DNA of 64,000 bases from Lichenostomus cassidix (lineage: Eukaryota; Chordata; Aves; Passeriformes; Meliphagidae): positions 14,326,056-14,390,055 of the forward strand of contig CM039189.1 of assembly GCA_008360975.2 (NCBI GenBank). The letters run 5' to 3'. Positions 11,109 to 23,230 of the stretch are shown one piece after another. Position 1 is the stretch's first letter, and each line of letters begins with the position of its first letter. The notes beneath the pieces are model-generated. The model worked only from the letters and a program-made list of their open reading frames with translations. It had not been told where the DNA came from and searched no databases. The position numbers and the translations under genes are program-made.

Positions 11109-11224
11109 ATACATGTGAAATGAAATAAATTGTAGATTTTTTTTTTCTTCCTTTTTTCAGAAAACTGATATATTTGCAGCTGGGTGGGGCTTTTTTGGTT
11201 GGTTGGTTTTTTTATTTGGTTTTT

Positions 11225-11404
11225 TGTCGCTGTTGAGCCGCTAGCAGAGAAAAGACCCAGTTCTCAGTGGCAAGAAGGAAAAAGACCTTTATTGTTTTGA
11301 TTTCATCGTATATATAGAGTTTTCAAAGGTCACCCAGATTGGTCAGTCAGAAACCTCCCCCTAGGCCTGATTGGCCAGGCCTGCACCATCCAAATCCTGG
11401 GACA
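11225..11404 (-). mobile_element. Solo LTR of an endogenous retrovirus
   Basis: A 180-bp block with the layout of a compact LTR read on the minus strand. It starts TGTCCCAGGATTTGG and ends in GCGACA (TG...CA ends; TGTC/GACA inverted termini). Two CCAAT boxes lie in the U3 part (11370-11374 and 11338-11342), then TATATATA at 11309-11316, then AATAAA at 11288-11293. AATAAA close behind the TATA box, upstream of the presumed cap site, is the arrangement known from LTRs with a short R region. No internal retroviral genes flank it, so it is a solo LTR left by recombination. A clean target-site duplication is not visible next to the T-rich left flank, so the exact borders are uncertain. Confidence 0.72.
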
Positions 11405-14400
11405 CTGTTTTCAATAACATCCAAACTTTATCTTTATTTATAAAACACAAAAGGAATTCTCATGGGAAAGACCTGTGCTAGCCACAGAATTTTTTTTTGC
11501 ATAGCTTTGTATTGCTCCTGGCTGTTGAAGTTAGGGATATTTGAGCAGTTCATGAACAAGTCATTTCTATATCTACTGACTGGCAGCCATGAGTCACTCA
11601 CTGCTAGACTTATTCTGACCAGACTCATCTTCCAATAATGAGCACCTTCCCTTAAATTCTTGCTTCTCTTTAGGAAATAGATGGCTTTTGCATATGGAAT
11701 CCTCCATGTATTATCACTTCAATGGATCAAAAGACAGTCTTTTTGTGTAACTGTGTGCAATCTGTAGTTTTTGTCACTTATCTGAAGTGTAGTTAAACCT
11801 TGTCAAAGCAGTATTAAAATAGTGGTAAGAGCTTTGCTTGAAATCTGTTTATGTATCTGAAATACTAGCCTGGCAAGCATAATGAAAGTTCCATGCTGTA
11901 GAAAAATAGCTGAACTAGTACATGTATTTGCATTATTTTTTCAACTGGAAATAAAAGATAAAAGACTGAGTGAAAGGACTCCAGTGTTGAGAGAGGCATC
12001 TGAAATTTGGCCAGCTGGCTGCAGCCTTTCATAAATCTGTACAGACTCTTAGCTGCAATCTGGGGGACAAGCGGTATCTTTTTCAAACCCTCAGCTTGTG
12101 GTGCTCAAGCCTATCAGTTGCGCTGGATTTGCCTACTCCCCTGAAAACCTGTGGCACTGTGAAGCTGTTGTGCTCAAAGCCCAGCATCTTGAGAACAGTG
12201 GCATTCAGAGACGTCTCCGTCCACTTAGGAGAGAAGAGCAAACCTCTTTCCTTTCTGGACTTGGCCCAGCTGGTTCTTTATTCAGCCCCCAGCTCCTAAC
12301 CACTTGACCTTTTAAGTTTTGGAGAACTCAAGTCCCACCATTTGGCATTCCTATCAGTAATTGCCTGTAACAAAATAACTGCTAGTGTTGATTGTAGTTG
12401 ATATGCCCAGACACTTCCCTAAAGATACCAAGTCTTGATACCCATGGAAGTGTTCTTGTTGCACTGATTTGTATGGTTCTGTGTCAGGAATATGCTGACA
12501 ATCAGGACATCAGTGTTACTGCAGGATGTGCCCTAGTGTGTCAGGGACTGGCTTCATATTGAGTGTCTGTATTTTACCAAGTAATTATTTCATTGCTGCA
12601 AATTGATTTTTTATGGCTATAAATTAAGAGCATGCTTTTACCATACAGGTATTGTTAGCAAATGTGTCTGCAGAAAACCCAATTGTGCCTGTGTGTCTTT
12701 TTATTGTCTTTAGTACTCAGCATATTATTGTTGTCCTTACTTTGCAATATCCTTGTGTCATCATGGTTTCAATAACATTACTGCTGTAAAAATTATTATT
12801 CAAGCTTTTGGTAGTGATAAAATTCATCATGAGTAGCTAGAAGTCTAGGGCAGTGAAAGAATTAATAAGATAATTAAATTATGAAAAGTATTTGGAAAGA
12901 ACTTTTCTGTCACTTTGGCCCAGTCTTTGTCTTCCTCCTTCATGTCCATCTTCTACATCTGGTTAGAGTTTAAAATGACAGCTGACACCCTTTTTTTTTC
13001 ATCAACTTGCTGTTTAATTCTGAATACTAATTTGTGTTGAAACATATGTAAAACTTAAGTGGTGTTTTGATAAAACAGCTTTTGATGATTTTGAAGTGTT
13101 TATGCAAACCTTGTGCATAATTGCTGTAAAACTGTAAAGAGTGTGGGGATGGGTTCTTAGGTTCCTTAAATTAAAATGCATATATTCTCCATTTACTTCT
13201 GTAGTGGCTTTTCTCTCAGATGGTCTTATTTTCTTCTCCTTTTTTTCTAATACATATAAAAACACATAGGTGAGAGTATGGAGCATATAAATTTATGATG
13301 TATATAATCCAATGAAATAGAAACCTGATTTGTGTATATAGTCGTCACCCTCCTTGTCTATATTTTCCAGTGCTGTAATATAGGACTGATCTTTCTTGGA
13401 CGACAGATTGAAAGGCAGTAGCATTTAATTTCACTTTGAAAAAGGTGTGAAAGGGCTATTGAGAATATGAAGGAACTTGGAGATATGAGAGAAATTGGAC
13501 CAAGATTATGCTTATGCGTCTCACTTTCTGCAAAGTGAAAAGGAAAATCCAGTTTAATTATTTTTTTTCCCCTTGAATCTTTTCTCTGCATATCTTTCCA
13601 CTCTCTATTATCTTTTTTTCGGGATTTGTTGTTATTGAACATATTCAGAACTATTGCATAAATAGTATATCTTTGTATTTTCTTTGAAATATTTGCATTT
13701 CTTTACATTCATTCTATGGAGGGCTTTGGAGGAATAGAAGTCTCTTTTTGCAAAACATGGAATTTGCAATGAGTTTTAATCTACAAAACCTTAATCAACA
13801 ATTGATTATATTATATTGGTGTAGATATTGATCATTCATTCGGAGCAAAGAATTTCACTAGTTCGAAGAAGGATTTACAAATTTAGAGTAAAAGTCAAAA
13901 GATAGGATGTGAAAATGAGAGAATCTTATTCTGGCAAATTAAATATATAAAAATTGTCTCAATAATAAAAGAAGGCACTCTAAGATTTTGGCTCCTTTAG
14001 CATTTGAATGACAGATGTAAATTAAGGAGAAGAAGTTTTTTTGGATAATGTAATTTAAAAGTTTTTATTCTTTCAAGAAAAGAGGATTAATTTTTTAAAA
14101 AGCTGAGTCCAGCCTCATCCTTCCACTGTCTGCAGTAAAACTAATATTTCACAGGATTTTGTAACCATGCTGAAGGACAAAAACACTACACCTTGTCTCC
14201 TGACCAAAACATTCTTGAGCACAAGCGTGTGATCACTTTCTGAAGATGTGGGTTTATACCTGGCACACAAAACAGCTAGTGTGAGGATCTGTGTATTTTG
14301 AAACAAAGCCATAATGTCAGGGTTTTTTTGTATGCTGGTGTTGAATTAAGTGTTCCATTGGTTGAATCCTGTTTCAGCTACACTCCCTGGGAGAACTTCA

Positions 14401-17400
14401 GACCCAAGGTTTTTCAGCATCTCATTTGTAAGTAAACCCTCAGCAGTGTGCACTCTTAAAAGTGTGAAAAGGTATTTTCCTGGGAAAATACTTACAATAT
14501 GATACTATTCTTGATACATTATCCTATGAACTGAGATGACCATAGCACTAAAATGCTTTCCCGTAATCAAATTGGTGCCTTTGGGAATATTGACTGTTTT
14601 ACAGTTTGTTCCTCCTTTGTTTTTTTCTTTTTTAATTTAAACCAAACAAAAGATGCTCACAAAGCCATCCTGCTTATCTGAGAGTAATTTAGACTGTTTT
14701 AATAGATTTAGGCAGATTAACTAGTTTGTATTAAGTTTGTTGATTCTGCCAACAAGGCAAGCTTTTGAAGATAAGTACCTAGTAAATGGTTTGCTGTTTT
14801 ATGATGAAGTGATTAGATCTTGCTGTCCAGTTTGATGACTTCAAGCTGAGTATAGTGGAATTGGACTGACTGTTTTTGAACTCCATTTCACTTAGGTAGC
14901 ATTTCAAGAATATATATATATTTGCTTTTTGAAGACTTCTTGTTATAAAAATGATCTTTTGGTGTATGAGCATTTAGTGGGAATTGGAATGTTTTGTAAT
15001 TTTAATGTGTTTCTATTTTTATCAAAACCATTATTTTAAAATACTTCAGTGTGTCTTTCACTGTACTCTGTACATTGTTAATCCAATGTGCTAATTGCAC
15101 TGCTGCTGTTGGTTTGAGCGAAGGCAAAACTTGCTCTGGTGTTTTCGCCGAGCCTCTTTAGATTTAAAGTTAACTTCAATAGGAGTGTATTGAATATTTT
15201 TGTTGATCAAATTGTAAAGAATACCCTAGAAAATTTCTGGCATATTGCTTGATTTGTACCTGTAAACAAGGGCTTACTGTCTGTGCTGGATGTGTATGCA
15301 GAAGTCTAGGTGTTTTCTGCTATGACAAGTACCAGAATGTCTAACTTTCTTGTGGGCAAGTAATATTTATTCTAGTCCTTGAACTGCCACACAAACATGC
15401 ATTCTGAGCCAAAAGCACAGGCTGAATGACCAGGAATACCTATCTAAGCTTACACTTAAACATAGCAGTGTTTATGACCTGTCATGTCTGGTACAGGCTT
15501 GAATTTTGTCTTTGAAACTATTCATATGGCCAAAGCAGTTAGGGTTAAGTAAAACCTTCTACACAGAATTCAGTTGGAGCTGCTTTTATTCAAAAATTTT
15601 ATATTTTGGGGAAAGATTTTGGAATGGTTAATAAAGTAAAATTGCTACCAGTCATAGAGGTGTGTAAGGGGGCTTGAGAAGTCACAGATGAGCTATTGAA
15701 GTTAGCAGAGGGTGCATAAAATGTTCTCCCAGCAGTATGCCTGGCACTCTGGTGGGAGAGTATCACCCCACTGATAGCCAGGGTAAGAGCCAAAGCTGTG
15801 CCCAGATCCTCCACCAGCGGGAATCAGAGCCTGGAGCATGAAGTTAAAGCGCTCTTGATTTCAGTTGAGTGTAATGCTTTGGGCCTTTAGCAGCAGAGAT
15901 GGCATATGTTTGCTTCTGGATGGGAAGGGACAGCCATCCCTTCATCCAACCCAGAAAAATAATGGTACAGGATACTAGTCAGACTTCTTAGTTATTCCTG
16001 AGGCATGTTAAGGGAATTTGGCCTAAGGGCAAATTTGTCTTGTAATCACATGGTCAGGCATAGAGGAGAATGTTAAAAATTAAATTCTAGAGAGGGTAAG
16101 AGAAGAAGAAAGGATATGTATTTGAGGATCAGTGCAACTTTTGCATTTGCGAGCTATCCACAGTCTTTCTGATCCCAACAAAAAGCCAGTGAGTATTGGG
16201 AAATATGTTTATTTTCAAGGCTGGCATCACTCTAGTTTAATACTCTGAAAATGTAGTTGCTTCTGATTCCTATTGCTTTGTCATTTGCCCTCTGCAATGC
16301 CAGACTCTTCTTCCTGATGTGAAAAGCCAGCATAAAGCTGAGGTGTTGGTTTAGCACAAAGAAATGATAAATCAAAGAGCAAAACATTTAAATGTATCCT
16401 CTTTTGGTTTTCCTGTCTGTGCTTTCCAAACCATACTCTGAAAAATATGGTCTCGCTGACATGCTTGTGGGGGCATTTTTCTAAACATTTGTGGTTGCTG
16501 GAGCAACGCAAAGCATTGTTTCTACTGATTTTTATGTGCCTACTTAAGTGTGATTGCATACTGCAGATGGCAAGGCAGTCTTAATATGAGAATTAAGAAA
16601 GAGAAATAGATGGTAAATTATTCACATATCAAGTTTAAAGAAAGAAAATGTGTGAAGGAGGAATGGAGATACTGAAAGATGTTTGGGTTTTTTTCCTTGT
16701 TTTAATCCATAATAAAAAACCCTTCATTGGAAACTGAATGACTAAGAACATTAGTGGTGATTATGTGGAGGTTTTAAATACATGCACACTTTGGGGGGAT
16801 GGAAGCTTGTGTCAAGGTTGCAGTTGAAAGCACCTATTGTTTTGCAGTAAGTAATGGTATGTAATAAATTTCTTAAACTGGTGCTATAAAATATTCATAC
16901 AAGATAGTTGTTTTGATGGAAATGATGAGAAAAGGTTTTAAATGTTAAGTGAGATTGAAATTTTAGTTTTCAAGAATGAATCTAGGAAAATAGTAAACTT
17001 TTTTTTAGACTTGCTTCTTCTCATTATAACTCTTAAAACAATGTGGAAATAAAAATAACACATAATGTGCTTTTTAAGTATGAGAAAACCTGCTAAATGT
17101 CTGACAACATGACACTTAAGCAACAAAATCTGTCAAGTATTCATATAGCAGCAGGTATATGAAATAAATTGATTGTTCCTACATCTCTTTTACTCAATAC
17201 ATATATTAAGTATTTGCATGTAAATGTAAACATGGGATGGCACTCTAGAGATAACTGCTATGCAAGAGAAACCTATATCAACATCCTCTCAGGTATCCAG
17301 GATATCCTCTCAGATATTGATTTGGGTGAGTTTTCTGGCCTTGATGGAATTGCTTATCAATAAACTCTTCAAATTCTGTTAAAATCCTCAACCTTTGCTG

Positions 17401-20400
17401 TAACAGGTTGCACAATTAAATAGTAACGTAAATTGGGTTTTCTATAGAAAATGCCTAGTCCTTGTGACTAGTGAGTTTTATTTTATAGTAGTTGGAATAA
17501 AACTGTGCAGTGACACTGTCTTTCATGATTGGTTGCTAAAGAGCTAAACTTTGTGTTGGTGGAGAAATGACTGTTGGGTTAAGTGTTTGTTCTTGGTTTT
17601 TTTTGGGGGGGGAGGTGCATTATTTCTGGGTTTTTTAACATGACCATCCAAGAAGAACATTTACTAGTGCCAACTGCTGAAGTGACATTTTCTAATGAAA
17701 ATTTAAGATCTCTTGCCTTGAGTGGTCTAACAACCACTGGATCAACAAGATGCACATGACTTCCCTTGTTCGTGTGTTTTGTGGAAGTTTTCCTTTTTAT
17801 GCTTTGTGAGCCCTGGCTACGATGCTAGAATGAAGAACATTTTTATTGAGCTTTTTGCCATTTTACAGGTTAATTTGTGAACCACTGACTGAACAGAACA
17901 ACTTTTACAGACTATAAAGGGCAGCCTTGTAACATGGAGTAACAATCAAATAAAAAAGAGTCTGTTGGGCAAAGTAATTTTCCCACATTTTAAAGAGTCT
18001 GTACTTGAAGCAGGAGGAAGGTTGGGGCTGTAGGGCCTTGTGATGATTCATAACAATACAATAGATGATGTGATGGCAGGAGGTTACTGCTAAAGGTATA
18101 GGTCACTATAGGCCATCAAGCATGGCAACCTTCAGTAACTCTTCTGCCTCTACTCCCCTTCTTCTGTGCAGTCACAAGAATGTAGCTGATAAGCTTATAT
18201 TTGTGTGGATGAAAATGACAGTCTTTGTATTTTTAAAATACCCATCCTAATACAGAAACAATACAGTTTATATATTTGATCCATGTCCTTCACAAGTGGA
18301 TTGCAGGTATGTGACGTTACAAACTTGTGTGCGTACAAAAAGCCACTGTTTGTGTTTATATTTGAGTTTAAACTTGGTATTTCTTCACAAAATTTGATAG
18401 ATATTGCTATGGAGAGAAAACTATATTGGTATTCTTGTGTCACCTGGCAGAGAACTGCTTAGTCTCCCTTACCCTGTAAAAGCTGCATGAATTAGGTTTG
18501 AATGAGCCAGGATGCTTACTCAGGCCACTGCAGCGTCTTTGGAGACATGAACTTGGCTTCTCCAAGCCTCTTTCTGCTCAGCTATTAGATCCACAGCTCA
18601 CTTATGTTTCTGAAGTGCTGCATTCATGATGTAGGTTTAAGCATGTGTCTGTTCATGATGTGTGTTGTCCTGAAGAGACTACTGTGCCATTTGTTCCATT
18701 GTACTTCACACAAAATATGGAGACATTTCTTCCCTTGAAGTCCTGCAGCCATCCTCATACTGAGAGAATCTTTATAGTTGGACTTATATGATTTAATGAC
18801 ATATTTTTAGTTATTATTCCATATGGTTTGTTAATTATTTAATGAGTTATGTTCAGTATGTATTGAAATAAAACCTTTATAGAGTTAGGTACTTTTTATA
18901 TTAATTGGAAGTAAGCTTATTAAACTAACATTTCAGAGGAGAGAGTGTATGTTGAGAAGACTGATGACTGTTTTGGGGACAGTGTATAATTTCTGCACAG
19001 TATTTCGTAATAAAATCATGCCGTTAAAGACTTTCCAGTGTTTAATATGTATATGAAAAAATATGTTGTACTTATTATTCTACTCCTTAAATAAGCAATA
19101 GTCTATCAGTCTTAGGAGCTCACTGGCTATTTCAAGAATTTAACCTGCTTTTGATGCTTCCATGGCTTCTTCTTGTGAGCAGCTTGAATGCCACTTACTC
19201 AGCAGTAAGTAAAATAAAATCAGCTTAGGGGAGCAGCATACTGTAAATGATGCTGGTAACAGAAAAGGCATGTAAAATTGCTTGTAAGATGATAACATTT
19301 CATAACATTCTTGAAAACAACCTCTCATGTATTGATTTTTTCCCATATTTTTTTTATTCCCCCCCGTGTCTGCAAATATGAAATGTAGTCTTTCAAGGAG
19401 TCTTATTTCTTCCTTGAAGACTTGCTGTATTGATCTGAAACCACAGAACTGAAATTGGTCGTATTTTAACAGTGTCCCTTTTCTAATGACAATATATGGC
19501 CTTATGTTTAAGTGGAAAACTTGCTGCAGTATTTCTGTTACTGGAATTTGTGGACTAGTCAGGGAGGGACTTCACTAAAAATCCCCTATGAGATACTGCG
19601 AATGGAATACTTCACTGACATCTGTGTGAATGGAAAGAAGACCTTTGGAGACGTGATTCATGGAAGCATACTGCCAACTTGCTTCAGAATAAAGTGATGG
19701 GGGAGAAGAGGTATTGAATAATCCTGTGTGAATGAATACAAATTTTTGAGGTTTCTTTTTGGCCAGGTGCTCCACTTAGGAGCAACGAATAGGCCAACCA
19801 ATGAGCACACTTTTTGTTAGTGCAACTTTAGATTACTCAATGATAAATATAAGAAAACTTACCATCTGAGAACAACAGACGATTTCTCCTTCTCTCCTGC
19901 TCCCTTTGCCAGATGAGGAATTTAAAAGCTGCTGTGTATTAATTTTTCCCCATGGTAAGTGTGCTGGGGTTGTTGCAAAGCATTGCTATTACTCTAAAAA
20001 TGTTGTAAGTTTAATAAAGTCTGGACTTACAATTAATGAGAGAACTTTTCCCTTCCCCTGAAAAAAAGGGAGTGAAAAATTTTGGAAGAAAACATACACA
20101 AAAGCTTGGGGTGATTTTTTTTCAAAGTCTGGTTCTGAAAACAAAGGAAGTACAGAAGGTCAGAATAACAGTGTAGAATATTTGATGCTTTCCAGTCTCA
20201 TTTGTCCTTTTACCTCTACTGTCATAAACCTGTTGCTTCAGAACATGGCAAAGTGTTTGTAATCCCTCAGAGGAAATGATTTTTCAGTAACAAATACTAT
20301 GTTAAGCTAATTTAGCCTGGGCACTCAAACTCAGAACACTGTATATGCAGTAATACAATTACTGTATTTTTAGACATAACAACTTGCAGGGTGAGGATAG

Positions 20401-22169
20401 ACAACTGAAAGATGCCAAGAGTCTGTGCAAGCTTGGCTTTAGGGAGGAATAGGAACTCACTAGGTCTAAGTAACTTAAAGAGCCTGGTAAATGTACAGTC
20501 TCTGAACAGATTTTTCTATTTTAAAAAACACAATATAAATTGAACATTAAATCAACAAATAATATCATTGTAGTTGTGTCTGCATGAACCATGTTTTTAA
20601 ATTCTACTGTAGTGAAATTTATGCCGGGAAAATGGGCCTCCAGTGTAACAAACAAACAGAAAACCCATTAAAAAAACTGTGTTTGAAGTTTTGAAAACTT
20701 GAAATGTCCAAAATGGTTTTTCTTATCCAGTGCACATGAAAACCAGTTGGTTAATAATTTCACAAATGGTTGGGAACAAAATTAGTTCAGGATGATGCAC
20801 TCTTGTGTATCATAAATTCTTGCAGAAAGTGGTGTTATCAGGAGAACGTAAAACACTAAACAGATGTATTGTTGCATACAAATTATATAGGCAAGTTAGG
20901 CACAATTTACTGAAATGAGATAGGAACTGGACAGCGAATGTGATATTCTTCCCCTCCCCTATTGCCTTCCTGCTGTTGCTGCATTCATCCCAAGAGAAAT
21001 TGTTATTGTAGCTTCACAGCTCTTTGACTGAGGAAGGACAGTGTTACCACCACAAAGACTGAAACTGTATGGTCTCAACATTGTAACATTACTTAGTAAA
21101 AGTTTTTCTAGATATAGTTTCAACTGTAAAAAACCCAGCTGCTTAGCCAGTCTAATAAAGTCACATGGTAAGGTTGGTTTAAATCTGGGTGATTTGGTGT
21201 CTTGTGAGGCAGTAGACAATTGTTAATAGTGAAACTGATTATGTGGAGTATCCTTCTGCAATTAGATTTCTTAAGTTTGTAGTATAGTCACACTGGGTGC
21301 AGTAGTACCCGTGGAATGCTTTTGCGTTTTATTCAAGTGTATATGTATGTTCAAACCTAAATTCTAAAGACGTCTGCTTAAAACAAAAAAACAAAAAAAC
21401 AAACAAACAAAAAAACAAAAAAAACGGGTGCTATTGCTTGGGAATAGTTTTTAATGTATTTTGAATAGCGGAGCTTAAGGCATTGAGGGTTGGGGCCTGT
21501 GTGGGATTTTGAAAAATAACCACATAGTGTGACCTCTGCAGGTATCTCCTTTATTACATCTGGTTTCTGCTCCTTCTGATGCTTTAGAGAGAGGGCTGAA
21601 TGGTAGCTGAGTGAGATTGTTAGCATTTTTTAAAAGTCTTTTTAGGTTGTTAATTAGCTGTTTAAAAATCTGAATCTTTTGAAGAATGTGATTAGAATTG
21701 TTGCTTGTATATTTTACTGAACATTAATTCATGGTTTGAACTTGTGATACGTACTTTCCTGTTTGTTTAGAGTTTACTGGGCATTGTTTGATGATAATGA
21801 GCTTTTCAGGGAAAGAATCTCTCAATACCAGGTGACTGGCTAATGACAGGTGAGACTCAATTTTGTCATATCTAAATGTATTAAGAGAAAAACAATCCCA
21901 AGTTTAGGTATGTTAAATTCTGAATTGGCTGTCCTCATTGAGGCAGGAATTCTTGGGGTTATAGGAGTTATCTCTATGGAAACTTCTGATCAGTTATCAA
22001 CAAGGGTCAAAAATGCATGTTAAAAACAAATGACGAACCACATGAGAATATTTTGTTTTCTATTGGATGCAGCAATTCTGCTGTGTTGGCTGTTCTTGCC
22101 CTTCATCATGGAAAAGGTAACAGCAGATTTGGAAAAGATCTATGACTGCTGAGAATAATTAAAGAAACA
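11405..22169 (+). other. HS2ST1: Intronic unique sequence
   Basis: About 10.8 kb of AT-rich sequence with no repeat family I can name. It holds mononucleotide runs such as the T8G8 junction at 17597-17613. An A-rich (CAAA)n tract is listed separately. Open frames are below 95 codons and show no domains. Confidence 0.55.
21381..21424. repeat. A-rich (CAAA)n simple repeat
   Basis: Alternating runs of A3-A8 separated by single C over about 44 bp. It lies in the intron, encodes nothing, and may be the degraded A-tail of an old retroelement or an ordinary microsatellite. Confidence 0.85.
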
Positions 22170-22618
22170 AAGCATCTCCCTTATGGGGAATGATTAAGTA
22201 GACCACGGCCCACCAGACTTGGGAAAACATGAGAGGAAAGGAATGGTAGGAGCCTGTAAAGTGAGCAAGGATAAAGTGAGCAAGAAATCCCTATTATACA
22301 AGTGGTAGGAAACAATCAAAAATTAGCTGTTGCTTAATAGCCTCAGAAGTGCTGAAACAAACTAGTGAACTGTAGAACACAATGCCACAGCATGAAATGA
22401 TTATTGAAATGCTTAGAAGAACTAGGGGTAGAAAAATCATTCATCTGAAAATTCATTAATCTACTAAGTTACAAGTAGATTGGATGATGTTAAATACATC
22501 AGGAGCATATAACCACGTGCTTGACCTGTTTTTGTCTTCTCCAGACATCAGTTGGCCTTTGTCAGAAACAGGATATTAGAACCTTGGTCTGAGCCAGTAA
22601 AGCCTTTTAGGTAATGTA
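22170..22618 (+). mobile_element. Ancient CR1/L3-type LINE remnant, forward
   Basis: Heavily diverged but recognisable 3' part of an old amniote LINE of the CR1/L3 group. Landmarks are the block at 22368-22404 (TGTAGAACACAATGCCACAG, corresponding to the 'wrong-side' GTGGAACTCATTGCCACAGG of consensus copies) and the 3' block near 22560-22612, with GTCAGAAACAGGATATTAG and CCTTGGTCTGAGCCAGTAAA. It is far more mutated than the CR1 copies with ATTCTATG tails, so it predates them. A small 15-bp duplication (AAAGTGAGCAAGRAT) lies at 22258-22287. The 5' border is uncertain. Confidence 0.68.
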
Positions 22619-22789
22619 TGCACCAGGCCACTTCTCTTGAATACCATGTGTCCCTTAATGCATCCCTATTCATCCTTTGCAGGGTATGCCTGACAACTCT
22701 TCAGCATTGCGTAGATTTATAGCTTTGGCCTCTTCAGAAGGCAATTAAAGACTTTTGTTTGTCATTAGTCACTTAAATTTCAAGCCAGA

Positions 22790-23230
22790 TCTAGGAACAG
22801 TTTTGTTAATCCATTTCTTCCAGGAAGGCATGCAGTCTTGTTTTCAAAATGTCATCAAGAATGGGACCATTTTCTTTGTTAATTTGGAACCTTTCACTAT
22901 TTTGAAATAAAGCCACAGTTTCTTAAAATCTGGATATGGTTGGTCTCATGTTACAGCTGCTGGATCTTACTGTGTTCTCTATACTCCCTCCTCACCACCC
23001 TGCAGTATTTTTCCCCTGTGAAGGTACTTACATCCTGTAATCATCTCATTTCTCAACCTCTCTGAAAAACTAAACATGTTGAATTCCCTAAGCCTCTCAT
23101 TGTAAGGTATCTTTCTTATTCCTGAATCATTTTTATGGCACTTCTGCACCCTCATCGTTTTCCACCAACCACTTTAAAATGTGGACAAAAATAGTTTGAG
23201 GTGTTTCAGTAGCAGGTTCCTCCCTGCCAT
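22790..23230 (-). mobile_element. Ancient CR1/L3-type LINE remnant, reverse
   Basis: A second old LINE piece in the opposite orientation. Landmarks are AAGGTACTTACATCCTGTAA, TCATTTCTCAACCTCTCTG, CCTAAGCCTCTCATTGTAAG and TCATTTTTATGGCACTTCT, in the order of the reverse-complemented CR1/L3 consensus, followed by TGTGGACAAAAATAGT and TTTCAGTAGCAGG. Divergence is similar to that of the facing copy at 22170-22618. The left border is vague. Confidence 0.65.
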
